From Adenanthera pavonina (taxonomy: Eukaryota; Streptophyta; Magnoliopsida; Fabales; Fabaceae): a stretch of DNA of 64,000 nt. Shown here piece by piece: positions 42,701 to 54,784 of this stretch. The notes under the pieces were generated by a model. It did no database searches. It was not told the DNA's origin and saw only the letters and a list, made by a program, of their open reading frames with translations. How positions within the stretch are numbered: position 1 is the first letter of the stretch; each line of letters starts with the position of its first letter. The position numbers and the translations under genes are program-made. The DNA lies in NCBI GenBank assembly GCA_026686845.1, contig JAIVEN010000011.1:29808501-29872500 (forward strand). Reading direction: 5' to 3'.

Positions 42701-45700
42701 CTAGAGCCAAATGCTCTTATCTTTTGGAGTGCTTCATTGTATCCATATGACCTCTTGACAAGGGCTTCTGTTTGCAGCTTCTTTTGTAGTGATAGACTAA
42801 AGAAATCTCTATGGGGAGTGTCCCTTTTGGATATGCTGAAGGAGCACTGCTGCATGTATTACTTTCTTTTTCCATTTATTTTTTACTATTCTGTTCCAAA
42901 ATTAGTTTTCTTTGAAGAATAAAAAATCTCTTCATATGCATATTTCTTCTCCCTTAATAAAGTTCTACTTTTGTCTAAAAAAGTAACAGAAGTCTTCATT
43001 TTTAAAAAATTTGTAATCCTAAATATTTTAATTGGATTTTGGGTTTCATTAGGGCCAAATTAAGTATTTCGAATTTGGGCAGGGCAACTGGGCTTAATAA
43101 AATTTTCAATTTTTCAGCACAGAAAATTGTTCTCAAGAACAGATACTGAATACGCCTTTTTGTTTCTGTGATTACAAATTCAAATATTTAATAGTTACAA
43201 TCATTTTTTTTTCATAAAAATGAAATTTAAGTTAGTTTAGTCTAATAAGAAATAAACTAAGGTGACCGTTTGGTACATAGACATTCTAGTTTCTCAAGAT
43301 TTATGTGTTGTCCATCAACCACCCTTCCCCCTCCAAAACCATTTTGGTAGAGAATTCCATTTTCTTTGGTCAAGTTCATCATTGTCGTCTAGTTATCACA
43401 GCAACTCAACTCATGGACCAAAGTCATCATTAATTTCACCTCTCTCTCACACATAGGAACATGTACCATCAACTAGATGTAATATTAGTAAATCCTCAAA
43501 ATAAAGTGAAATTTGGCAAGATAATACCATATATGCGGATCTAGTATTTTCATATTCAAAAGACATATCAACCTCATTTAGTTTGGGGTTGGCTTAAAAT
43601 TTCAGGAACAAAACATGGCAGACTATGTAGAATTTTTAGGGGAAAAAGGGAATCTGTTGAGAAAAAAAACTATAGGGTATGTACTCACTTTGTATATTAA
43701 GGCCTGCCTGAGCGTGTTTGGTAAATGTTCCTCTGCCCTGCATTCCCAAAAGTTTCATGGAATTAACAGTGATCAAATACATTATATAAAAACGAAAAAT
43801 GGAATTGCGATTGATAACTGAAATATATCAGGGGATAACACAAGTTTGACTAAGAAATTTTAAGATTAAATTATTAATTTGATCCCTGAACAAAATCAGT
43901 CTTGATTTCCGAGAAGGAAAAAAAACACATGATGTACAGCTTTTCTTGCTTTTGGGGCAGCATAGTCCTTTTGTGAGCCACTAAAGGACCATATTGAACC
44001 CAAATAAATAAAACAGAGGATTAAACTATTAATTATTTTCTATTCAGGCATACTCAAATCAATGAAATTTTTCAGGCACTAAAATGTGAATTTGGTCAAA
44101 TTATAATAACTACCTGATAACGTGGGAAATAGCCATGGTTGCATCATCCACAGTTACACAAAAATTGTAAACAGGCTGACCGTTGCTTCTCATAATCACA
44201 AAATCTCCAAGGGTATCCAAATTCCAACTAACCTTCAAGACACTACCAAAGTAAGTCAATACCTACTCAGAGTTCTCTTAATAGCTGTGTCAGAAATTTG
44301 TCCTTTTCTTCCTATCATGAATTGTCTGCAGTCTGAAAGACTATCACTTTTTGTTAATGCGTGAAAATCCAATTTTGTTACCAATGTATGAAATCTTGAT
44401 TCAAGAGAAAACATAAGCAAAATTTTAAGATATATTGTTACGTGAAAATTAAACAACGGGAAATGCCAAATACAACGGCAGAAAATCAGCAACTACACAA
44501 GTCAGATGCACCAAAAAGTGTTACTGTTTGCTCCTTTAAAGTTGATGATTCAAAATTCATCAACACAAGGATAGAATTTTGCCTTCAGATAAACAACACT
44601 AATGAATAAACAATAATGAAAAATGGAGGATAAAACTCACTTTGCCTCTTATGAGATCACTAATTTTTAAACTTCCTTTTGGAACATGAAACCGGTATGT
44701 ATAAGGAGTTCCCTTTTCCAGCTCTTCTTGTACTTCCATATCACTTGCACTGGCCCATTTACCTGCGTATACTGGAGGCAGTTGCTGTTGTTTAGCAACC
44801 TCCTTCATTTTTTCTAATTCCTGACAAGATCAATATGAATCAAGAAGTATTTATGGGAAAATTGCAATCAAGCAACAATGCTTCAAGAAATAGCAGAATC
44901 TACAACACAGCCTCAAAATCCCTTACTATCTACTCTATTATCACTTGGGGCTTAAGTCCAAATAATAAACCTGCTTTGACCAGATATTTATAAATCAAGT
45001 GACATTAAAACCACGTTCATGGGAGCAAAAGGTGTATTTGGGTTAATATAGAAAACAATTGTCATGAAGTTAAATCCATAACAAGAGAATCAGTCAATCA
45101 CAATAAATTCTAAACAAGCATCATCCAATATCTCATGATTTTTAAATCTTAATCAAACTCTGATTCCTTCTTCCTCCTCATCTCTATCCTAATTAATTTC
45201 TTCTCAAACACCCTTATCACGTTTAAAATCCTTAAATATTTGCCAACATTATACCTCTTCCTAACCAAAAGATAATTCCTCCCAACTCCCAACATATTGA
45301 TAATTAGGCAAGTAATAATTCCTCAGTTTGAAATTTCACTCTCCCCGTGTGATGGCCACTTTAAACAACATCTCTCAGTTCAAACACTTGGTACAAAAAA
45401 ACCCCTCCCAACAAATCTCCAAATTTCTCTCATTATTTTCACCCAGTAACATTCTTCCTTGGATTGATACAAAGCTCACTTAATTGCTCAAGACTTTTCT
45501 TATCATGGCATTGATTATTACCAAATGTACTCTCCTGTGGTAAAAAAACCCACAGCATTCAGAATTCTTCACTCTCTTAAATTACCAAACGGATGAATTA
45601 TTTGGAAGCCAGACTTGAAGAATTTTTTCCTCATGGCATTCTTAATGAATCTGCGTATATGAAGCAACCATCAGGAGTTGTTCAATGGAAGTTCCCTCTT

Positions 45701-46840
45701 TGTGTCTGCAAGATCCACAAAACTCTTTATGGCTTCAAACAAACTCCACAAACTTGACTTCATCATTTTGAATCATATCCTCAAACTATTGGATTTAAAA
45801 GTAGCAAATCAGATTCTTCTACGTTTGTTTACTCCCACAGTAATAATATGACAGTGATACTTTTATACATTGGTGATAATTGTAACTACACATATAGTTT
45901 ATTAATTTACTAATTAATGAAATCATCCTTCTCATAATTTAATTATTTTATAAAGAAGAATGGGGAATCAACCGGAATCTAATGATACTTGTCAAAGTCT
46001 GTTAATAATCACTTGTTAAATTAAATCCAACAAGTTTTCACTAAATTGATATTTTGAACTAGAGGACTAGTTCCCATGGGAAATGTTACCAAATAAATGT
46101 CAACATTATTATGAAAAAAGATTCACAACCAGACGAATACCTCATTAGAACAGAAGCAGCGATAGACATGACCAGACTGTAAAAGCTTCTCAGCATAATG
46201 TTTGTACAAAGAAGTCCTCTCAGACTGCCTATAGGGTCCATAATCTCCACCAACAGCAGGACCTGAAAGTTTCACATTATTACATTATGAATAGATGTCT
46301 ACAAAGAGAGCTACCAAACAAGATGCTAACACGAGTAGATTCAGAAACTAATACATTGCCAAGTAAGATTAAACTATGTATTCGAGTATATACCTTCATC
46401 CCAATCAAGACCAAGCCAAGAAAGATCTTGCAACATGGCTTCCTCAGATTCCTTGGTAGACCTCTCCAAGTCAGTATCTTCAATTCTCAAAACAAACTTC
46501 CCGCCTTTGGACCTGAAAATGCATCAGAACAATAGGGGGAAAAGGTAAAAGAGAAAAAACCAGACACTGAAACCAACCTAGCAAACAAGTAATTGAACAA
46601 GGCTGTTCGTGCTCCACCAACATGAAGGTTCCCAGTAGGCGAAGGCGCAAATCGAACGCGAACTGCTCCATCAGCTTTCTGCTCGGGGACAGAAAATGCA
46701 GAGACTGAAAAGCTCCTTTTGAAGTGGATGACTCTTCGTCTGTAATAGAGAGAAGACTGATGTAGAATCGGAGGGGCAACCTCAAAAGGAAAAGACCTTA
46801 TCTTCGTCCATGGAGTTCCTCCCAAGAACGCCATGCGCAT
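39727..46840 (-). CDS. Glutamate-tRNA ligase, chloroplast/mitochondrial
   Basis: Thirteen exons in transcript order: 46840-46578, 46512-46394, 46262-46141, 44820-44641, 44232-44114, 43737-43689, 41841-41740, 41580-41478, 41383-41320, 41000-40886, 40734-40634, 40475-40319, 39957-39727. The total is 1,725 nt, giving 574 aa, the usual size for plant organellar GluRS. All phases close. It charges tRNA-Glu with glutamate for organelle translation, and in plastids Glu-tRNA also feeds tetrapyrrole synthesis. Signatures: a class I HIGH-type motif HVGG at 73-76 within APSPTGNLHVGG, a KMSKS variant KLSKR at 306-310, and the core DFVIMRSNGQPVYNF. Residues 1-55 are basic and Ser-rich without acids until Glu20, as expected for an organelle presequence. 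Two in-frame ATGs (46840, 46834) are close together. Intron 3 carries a Copia fragment. No lesion seen. Confidence 0.95.
42200..42985 (+). mobile_element. Possible LINE relic in GluRS intron 6
   Basis: On the plus strand, 42225-42395 encodes LNSDFSGVYSCKSHFQFLI followed by PMWEVYHFEK. This resembles the zf-RVT-proximal pattern of plant L1-type LINEs (SG-[VF]-[YF]-S-x-KS). The segment ends near 42985 with AATAAAGTTCTACTTTTG and an A-rich tail, like a LINE 3' end. No target duplication was found. Confidence 0.4.
45480..45895 (+). pseudogene. Copia reverse-transcriptase fragment in GluRS intron 3
   Basis: Plus-strand reading, antisense to GluRS. SPVVKKPTAFRILHSL is followed by WKPDLKNFF, then FPHGILNESVYMKQPSG (Ala in this copy for Val), then KIHKTLYGFKQTPQ, a TGA where Trp is expected, and DSSTFVYSHSNNMTVILLYI with GDN in place of the catalytic YVDD. 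This is the RT_2 domain order of Ty1/Copia. Stops and a destroyed active site make it a dead relic. No LTR is visible in the intron. Confidence 0.85.
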
Positions 46841-47110
46841 CCTCCACCGCTAAATTGAAGCAGCTAAAAGATTAATGATAGCCATTAGAGAAAAAAACAC
46901 AAGATTTAGCAGAACAGCATCAGAATTCAGATAACGAAACGAAAAGTAATTGAGGAACGGCGAAGACTAGGGAGAGGGAAAGAGAAAGAGCAACCAACCA
47001 ACGGGAAAATGGCGTTCTACTATGTTGCTGGTCCGAAGAGGACGACAGAGGAGTTAGGTGAGGCTGAAGGGGCGCGAGAGAATGAAGATGACACAATCCG
47101 AGAGTAACCA
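46841..47110 (-). promoter_or_regulatory. GluRS 5' leader and proximal promoter, possible 5'-UTR intron
   Basis: On the minus strand an acceptor-like pyrimidine tract, CTGCTTCAATTTAG, lies 12 bp before the ATG, and a donor-like CCGTTG|GTTGGT lies near 46998. A leader intron of about 140 bp is therefore plausible. Upstream is a CT-rich leader (TCTTCATTCTCTCGCG) typical of plant housekeeping promoters. Confidence 0.4.
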
Positions 47111-50006
47111 AAACGGACTATAGTTTGCATATCATGAATGATTTAGTTTTCCTTAGTTTTAAAATAATGATCATAGTTTATAAAAATAAAATTTAGATAA
47201 AAATAAAAAAATTTATTAAAAAATTATTTAAATAAAAAAAATAATAATTAAAAAATACAATTTAATTTATAAAAATATAAATCAAATCCTCCTATATCAA
47301 TTGGAGGAAGCAAGTATGGTTTTAATTTTTTACTCGGAATGAGATAAATAAAATTAAAAACCCATAACGATTATTTAAATTCAAATAAAAATCTTTTTTT
47401 TAATTTACTATATCCCTGAAAATGTTTGATTTATAAAATTAGCCGATAGAACTAAAATAAAATAAAATAAGATGGTATGGAATAGAGTATTGACTATCAT
47501 TAGTCTATTTGCTATTAGTACAATCAATTGATTGGGAAATCAGTACTAAGGTTTGTTCAAAATGATGAAGACAATTGGCTATCTTTAGAACCCATAAAAC
47601 ATCATCATGAATAAATCAATTTAAACTGGTCAAAATTTTTTAGATCATTTTAAAAAGTTTTAATTTAAATAATGTTTATAAACTATATATATACTCATAT
47701 CTAAGAAATGAATAATAATGTTCAAATTGATAAAAAAAATATGTATATAGATTACAAAATTATGAATTATAAAATAAATATATACATTATAAATATGTTA
47801 GATCTCATAGTTCCTTTATTTTTTAATTATAAAATATTTATTCATTTTTAAATTATGTTTTCACTTCCTTTCTTTATTTACTTTAGTTTTGTTTATTTTT
47901 ACTATCATGTTTTATTTGAAATTAATTTTTTATATTTTTGTTATTATTTTTTATCTTCTTTTTTTAAATAATTAATATATAATTAAAATTATATTAATTT
48001 AATCATAACTCATTTAATCATAATTAAACCACAATCTAATTATTGAATATTAAATAAATATTTAGACCGATTCAATAACCAATTTAGTTTTTAATGATTT
48101 GGTTTGGTATGTTACCGTTGAAATAAATTTTATTTATGAAAAAATAAAAAATAAAAGTGAAATGACACATTTGTCCTTCAACATATTTGATTTTACCTTC
48201 CTCCTCTGTGAGACAACAAAAACACTATTATACACAGCACAATCATACAAAATTATCAACGACTACCCAAGATTTGAAATGGTAATAATCGATTTAGGCC
48301 AAAAATTGTATCAATCTAGGTGTTGCTATCTTCATCTCCATCAGTGAACCACCCCAACATTTATCCTAAGCGCATAAGAAAACAGCAATTTTTGGAATCT
48401 CACATCATAAAATAAAATTACGAGTACTGTCAAGTACTAAATGCATTTTTTAACATTAATTAATATTTAAAATACACCTACACTTCCCTCAAACCACTTT
48501 TGACATATAATGCATTTCCTAACTTATAAAGGCTAAATATCCTCTCTTTCTTCCAACATGGGACTTGTATTTTATATTTTTCAAACTATTTTAACAATTC
48601 CCCACTTAGTTTAAAAAACTTGAGTATTCTCTTCAAACCATAAAAATATACCTAACAATGGGCCTCTTTCCACTTGAACATGGCATTTTCTCCAGACGAT
48701 TCTGACAAGAAGTTGAAGGGTTGGAGACCGTGTTCCGCTGGTGACGGTTTGGAGGTGAAGCCGTGGAGATTAGAGGTAGAGTTGATCGATGATTTCATTG
48801 AAGGAAAAGGATGAGGAGATGGTTGTGGAAGTAGGACAAGAAGATGGCTACCAATTTCGTAGAGGGAGTGAGAGATGGTCATAGCCATCAAGGATATTTT
48901 GGACTTTATAGCACTCAAGAATTATAATTCATCTCATTTTTTAGATGAATCATTATTCCCACATATGTGGTAACTAAATTTCCCTTCCCCACACTCGCGT
49001 GGGGAACATTGATGCGCAGATATACATACATTGGGGGCATTTTATTTAATTTTAAAATATATTAAATTTAAAAAAAAATATCACTAACTCCCCCTATTTC
49101 AAAAAAAATATATCAAATAATATTAATTAAAATTAATATAGATTTTAGAATTCAAAAATATTGAATTTTTTTTTTAAAAAGTGGAGCCCCCTAAAAAATG
49201 AGAAAAAGATGGATCTCACAGAAAAAAGATGAATAAAAAAATGAGATTACTTAAATAGAAAAAGAAAAAAAAAAAGAAAGGGCACGGAGTCCAAAGTAAG
49301 ATGGAGCCCTAACTAATCCACAGTACCAACTGCGTCCTATTTTTTTATTAAATATTGATATTGATTTGAGGTGCTTGAGGGAGGTGTGGATTAATAAAAC
49401 CAACCAAACATGCTTAATGAGGTAAGAGAGACATTATTCTTATTTCACAGGCCAAAAAAATTTGAACCAATCAGGCTCTAAAAATTAAAAATTAGTTTGG
49501 AAGTTTTTTTTAGGAGAGAGTAGAATGGAATGGAATAATTATATAGATTGAGATATTATTTGAAAGATTTTTTTAGGAGGGAATAGAATGACAATAGATG
49601 GCCTCATAAGCCATTCTTAGTCATCCTAAATCTAATTTTTCTTATCCCCCAAATTGGGGGATCAATGATGGAATGACCAAAAATAATTATTTAAATTGCA
49701 AAAATACACATTAACCTTAACAAAAAAAATATTCACTCTTTCCATATCACAAAATCTATCTCGCCATATTATATTTTTCTTGGTGTTTCGTCATCACATC
49801 AATCAAATCCCTCTAATCGTATCATACATCATACGTACAATTGAATTACTCCGTCAAAGTATATTTTTTTCCACAAATCTTGTGATTTATCATAGATTTC
49901 TTACTTTTTGTGTTTTATCATAGTTGGTTTAGTTATTTTTATTTTTCAATAAAATTTTTACTTCCTTCTTAATATTATTATTGGAAGAATCAAGTTCTTT
50001 TACAAC

Positions 50007-50047
<41 letters not shown>
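47111..50047. other. AT-rich intergenic DNA with transposon debris
   Basis: No gene supported. 47150-48120 is extremely AT-rich. An 88-codon minus frame at 48918-48652 (HGLQPFNFLSESSGENAMF) has a non-repetitive composition but no recognised domain or neighbours. 49490-49600 contains AGTTTGGAAGTTTTTTTTAG and AGAATGGAATGGAAT, resembling a MITE end also seen, inverted, at 54700-54800. Confidence 0.45.
50007..50047 (+). repeat. (TAA)n microsatellite
   Basis: About 13 TAA/ATA units immediately beside the start of the giant LTR at 50048, possibly its insertion target. Confidence 0.85.
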
Positions 50048-50424
50048 TGTGAACACTTTATTTTGTCCGGGTGTTTTAAAAAAAAGTAAATAAAAAAAGA
50101 ATTATAATGAAAAAAAAATGAAATAAAACAAAATGCTCTTCTAAGTAGGGAAATTAATAATTATAATTTAATTTCAAGATCCAACTTCTTCTTTCTAGAA
50201 TTCGATATCCGAAATTTCAAATAAAGAAAAAGAAGAAGAAAAAGAAGAGAAAACAAAGAAATTTAAAAATTAAAACTGAAGCCTTTAAAATAAAGAAAAC
50301 AATAAATATCTCCAAATAGATTAGATCCTACCAAAACACAAAAAATACATAATAAACAAAAAGTAAAAAGAAAATAAGACAGAAATCATAAGAAAATTAA
50401 AATATATATATATATATAATCATA

Positions 50425-50489
50425 TTTGGGCTAAAATGCTGATCTAGCATTTCAACCCAAAAGATCACGAGCCCAATCGAGGGCTCGTG
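50425..50489 (+). other. Paired hairpins in giant LTR copy A
   Basis: Stem 1 pairs TTTGGGCTAAAATGCT (50425-50440) with AGCATTTCAACCCAAA (50446-50461), with two A-C mismatches. Stem 2 is perfect: CACGAGCCC (50466-50474), loop AATCGA, GGGCTCGTG (50481-50489). Equivalent stems occur in copy B. Confidence 0.8.
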
Positions 50490-50499
50490 GACTAGACCA

Positions 50500-51250
50500 G
50501 AGGGCATTGCCCTAAAGAACGGAGGGAGGCTGGCACCTGAAGAAAAGGAAACAGAGGGAGCCGTGGGGGGGTGAGAGAGAAGATGAGAGCCGAGGGAGCC
50601 ACAGGATCTGAGCACAAAGGCTGACTGAAGACCAGAAGCAATCTGAGCACAAGGAAAGCAAAGGGGGTCTGGCATCAGAGAGAGGAGACCCGAAGAAGTC
50701 TGAGCTCGATGGAGACTGAAGAGAATACCAGAGGGAGCGTAGGCACAAGGATGAGAATGAGAGAGGTTCAGACGCGACAAAACAGGGGAGGCCATGCCGT
50801 GAAGAACAAGAAACAGAGAAAAGGCAAAGAGCTCAGACAAAAGGCTGAAGAACAAAAAAAGAACGGAGGGAGCCGTCAAAACAGAACAAGGAAGCAGAGC
50901 AAACGGCGCATGAAATCAGGAGTGAAAAGCAGCCATACGCTCGAAATTCCTCTGTCCTTCACTGGCGAAGCTGCTATAAAATGGAACAGAGGAAGATGGT
51001 AAAAGGGGATGAAGAGGGGAGATCGGAGATAGAGGAAGGCTTGAGCAAAGGAACAGATGGAGCCATGAGCACGAGAATAGAGGAGAGAACGCTAAAAAAC
51101 CCTAAGGAGAAGAAGTTAAGGGATGAAGCAGAGGCGATTGAAAATCTCCAGGAGGTTGCTCGAGAGAAATTTGGAGATCGGGAAAAGAGGAAGGAATAGA
51201 GGAAAGCTGGAGGGGAAAGGAATAAGAGAGGAGACGAAACTATTGAAGAC
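50500..51250 (+). repeat. Purine-rich (GA-rich) block in giant LTR copy A
   Basis: Plus strand is dominated by G and A (AGAGGGAG-type units). Open frames on either strand here are products of the skewed composition. The counterpart in copy B is 61690-62640. Confidence 0.75.
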
Positions 51251-52742
51251 TTGTAGTAGGTTTGAATTACTCTACTCTATCTTCATTTGTCTTTCTTACT
51301 TGGCCATTGCTTAGGTATGGGTTCAAGTTGTTGCTTCGGTAGATTCCAAGCGTAAGTTTGGAATCATGCTCTGTGCTGACTTACAATAAAGAATCGATAT
51401 TTTCATCCTTTATCTACGAGAATTTGTTCCTGCTAAGAGTTGTTTTTAGTATACTCTGTACTCAAACTTATAGTAAAGAATTGATGTTTTCATCCTTTTC
51501 CTTTATCTGTGAGGGCCTGTTCCTGCCACGGCTTGCTTGCTTGAATGATTGGGATATTTGCTCCTTCCTTGTAATGACCATAGACTTTGTATTCCGAAGT
51601 TGAGAAAGGGCTTGGTTAGGGTTTGATTTGATGATTAGTTTGTATGTGGAAAAGTAGCAAAGGTTTAATGTTGTTATTTAAAAAAAAATTGATAGTTTCA
51701 TCCTTTATCTGTTCCTGCCAGGAATTGGTTTTTTATACACTTTGTACTCTGATTTACATGGACTGATATTTTCATCCCTTATTTGAGAGAGTCTGTCCTT
51801 GCTATGGCTTGCTTGTTTAAGTGATATTAAGATCGTTGCTCCTCCTTTACAATGAACATAGGTTGTGTATTTGGGATTGGAAACAAGGCTTGGTCAATGT
51901 CTTATTTGATGACTGGTTTAATACTGTCATTCTAAAAGATTCGATTATGCTGCTATAGTAAGGATTAATATCATGAAGGATTATATATGAGCAATCTGAT
52001 TGTGCATGATGACTAACAATGGGGCTAACTCATTGTGAAAAATATGTGTAGTGATTTTGGACAATTGAGCTTTAGGTATATTTTGGCAAACTTGTATGCT
52101 CCCTTCGGTCTCATACTTCTGGGGTTTAAATGTCCTTGATCAATACTTTGAAATTTTCACTGTAAGAGGCCTAATCTTGTCATCATTAGTGAGTCTTCAT
52201 CTCATCCCACAAGTATCCAATCATGGCTTCTTGAGCTTGAGTGGTGCAATGCATTTCTTATCACTTGGGGTTTGCTTCGTGGCTTCTCATTACTCTAGAG
52301 ATCATACGCCTTAGTTTTGGGGAATATATATTTAAGAATGAGTGTTGTTTTTCTTTGGGTCAAGGTGGATCAAAACTCTATCTTCTGTTTGAAATTCCCA
52401 ATGCCTCTTGCACCTAGGGCATAGTTTTCCATATCATTTAGAGAAGCATCACAAATTAAGTTGGGTTTCAGGGTATATTGAATCAGGAGGGTGTAGATAA
52501 TTGTTGGTTTTGCCACTTTTATTTTAAAACATTTTATTCAGAAGTTGAAGGAGGTGAATTTTCATACTTAACATAATTACTCTACAAAAATGTTTTTTTT
52601 TAGTAAATGATCTTTGGCTCCGTCCTTAGAGTTCTCTATGAGAGACTAAGTCTCCATGGATATATAGAGTGTCAGTCAAGGCTACAGTGAGTGGGGAGTT
52701 GTCATGGTATCCGTATTGGCTCTGTCTTAATTGAAAGGAAAA

Positions 52743-52766
52743 TATATATATATATATATATATATA
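52743..52766 (+). repeat. (TA)n microsatellite
   Basis: Alternating TA run of about 12 units within giant LTR copy A, just before the tandem array. Confidence 0.8.
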
Positions 52767-52804
52767 AATGATTAAAGTGAAAGCCCTCTATTTCAAGTTT
52801 TTCT

Positions 52805-53950
52805 TTTCGCCCTGAGTAGTGATGTCATGAGCATTTAGCAAATTGTAAGTAAGAAAGTCATCACATAAGCTAGTTAATTGTATTGTGTAAAGTTATTTTC
52901 GTATTTTTATTTTGTAAAATAAAAAAAGTATAATAACAATAATAAATAAAATATATGTATATATAACAGTCATATTTTATATTCTTTTTGTTGCTTTTCT
53001 TTTAGAATGAGTTAGCATGGTCATGTAATATACAAGGAAATAAAAATTATTGATGCAAAATACAAAAAAAATTAAATTAATTAAATTTTTTATTTTCCCC
53101 AATTTTTATCCCCTAAGCCCTTTTCATGCCTATATGCACTGAGTGGCAACACCGTGGACATTTAGGTGTCAATTAGCGAGCTGTGAGTGATAAAGCCATC
53201 ACAGATTCTAGTTGATTCTTTTTTTAAAAAAATAAAATAAATAATATATACATATATATATAAGTCATTTTTAAATTCCTTTTATCACTTTTCTTTTTAT
53301 AAAACATATTACCACGATCGTATTTATTTTTATAATTTAATATAAAAATGAATTATGTAAAAAAAATTTCACTTTCCCCAATTTTATCCTTTAAACCTTT
53401 TTTTTTTTTTTGCATTTTACCCCAAGTGGTAATACCGTGGGTATTTAAGTATTAATTGGTAACTTGTAACTGATAAAGTCACAACATATGCTGATTATTT
53501 CTATTCAAAAATAGATGTAATAATTACACTTTGAATTCTTCTTAATGTTTTTCTTTTAAATAAATAAATGTGAGTTAAAAGGATTCTATCTATTTCTATT
53601 TTTATAATAAAAAGGAAAATAAAAATGATTTGTACAAAAATTATTTGTTTTCCTTCAAACTTTTTTTTATTCTTTATACCTATCCGTCTCGAGTGGTAAC
53701 ACCGTAAACATTTAGGTACCAATCGATGGAATGTGAATGATAAAGTCACTACATAAGTTAGTTAATTTTATAAAATTGATTTCGTATTTTAGTTTTTATT
53801 TAAAAAATGAAAAGTGATGATAAGAGTGAGGCATGAAAATTAAACTATTTTTTACAAATTAAAACGCAACTACCAATTTTGACAATCATTTTATTTGTGG
53901 AATGGTAATTCATTTTCCAAACTTCTCTTTTAAAATATATATATATAATA
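52805..53950 (+). repeat. Tandem array of four ~270-320-bp units in the giant LTR
   Basis: Units begin at about 52809, 53129, 53415 and 53688. Each opens with a conserved head: GAGTGGTAACACCGTGGGCA, then TTTAGGTGTCAATTAG, a GTGAGTGATAAAGTCAT block, then an AT-rich body and a pyrimidine-rich tail before the next head. The heads are far better conserved than the bodies. One more unit head is at 63829 in copy B. Confidence 0.85.
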
Positions 53951-54784
53951 AAAAATATCAACCCAGTGACACGCATTTATAGCCCGAATTACGTCAACTT
54001 TGATCCCTATCGCAAGGTACGTAGGCCCCAGACTCTAATTCTGGGTCAAGTCTGTCATTGTAGATAAATAACATTTCCCTCTTATTTTATCTTTCTCAAC
54101 TTCTCATATTTTCATTTTATTTTCTTATTTTCATTTTCTTTTATTTTCATATTTATTTTTGCATGTGAATGATTAAAGGATAATCCTAATAATATTTAAA
54201 AGCCATAAAATTTGCATGATCAACCTAAGGTAATCGTTCTTAGGAAGGGGTGTTATGAGGATGCCTAACACGTTCCCTACTCACAATTGTACTCACAAAC
54301 CTAACTCTGATTTGCAGATCATTCTTTCCTTTTTCTTTTAGTTTTCCAAAATTTCTCTTAAAATTTTGATTGCGACTCCTCCGAAATCGGCCTCGGTCGT
54401 GGGGGCCGATTTCTCTCTTTTTTTTCATCTTCGAGCCATTTGTGTCACATTTTTTGGTGTGACAATAATAATATAATTATATATTATATTATTACTATTA
54501 TTATTATTGGAAAATAATTTTATTAAAAAGTAAAAGCAATATGAATTTTTTTATATGAAAAAAGATGAAATTGTTTTTTTATTTAAATTTACTAATAAGG
54601 GTAATATTGGGGAAAAAGTTATAATTTATTCCATTTCATTATATCCCTTTTATAATAAATTTCAAACATTAGTCAAATGAGACCACCCCTTCTCCTCATA
54701 AAACTCCCAAACAATGGAACATTTCATTCCATTCCACTCCATTCTATTCTGTCAATGACCATTTTATTTCATTTCATCGTAAAC

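Larger units (their letters stand above)
50048..54369 (+). mobile_element. Giant Gypsy-type LTR (Ogre/Tat-like), copy A
   Basis: It starts TGTGAACACTTTATTTTGTC then CGGGTG, matching TGTAAACACCGTATTTTGTC then CGGGT at 61421. Shared landmarks in order are a hairpin pair (50425-50489), a purine-rich block (50500-51250), a unique ~1.5-kb part, and a ~280-bp tandem array (52805-53950). The end carries GGTAATCGTTCTTAGGAAGG, GGTGTTATGAGGATGCCTAA, and then TTGCGACTCCTCC at 54370. The last resembles the TGGCGACTCCACT primer site complementary to tRNA-Arg(ACG) used by Tat/Ogre elements. About 4.3 kb is very long for an LTR but within the range known for Ogre. The lineage is an inference. Confidence 0.65.

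Noticed and set aside
50397..50879. 160-codon minus frame in giant LTR copy A
   Set aside because: Same purine-block artefact as in copy B; the frame is not shared with the other copy.
50709..51314. Lys/Glu/Arg-rich plus-strand frames
   Set aside because: Direct translation of a purine-rich repeat; no start context or homology.
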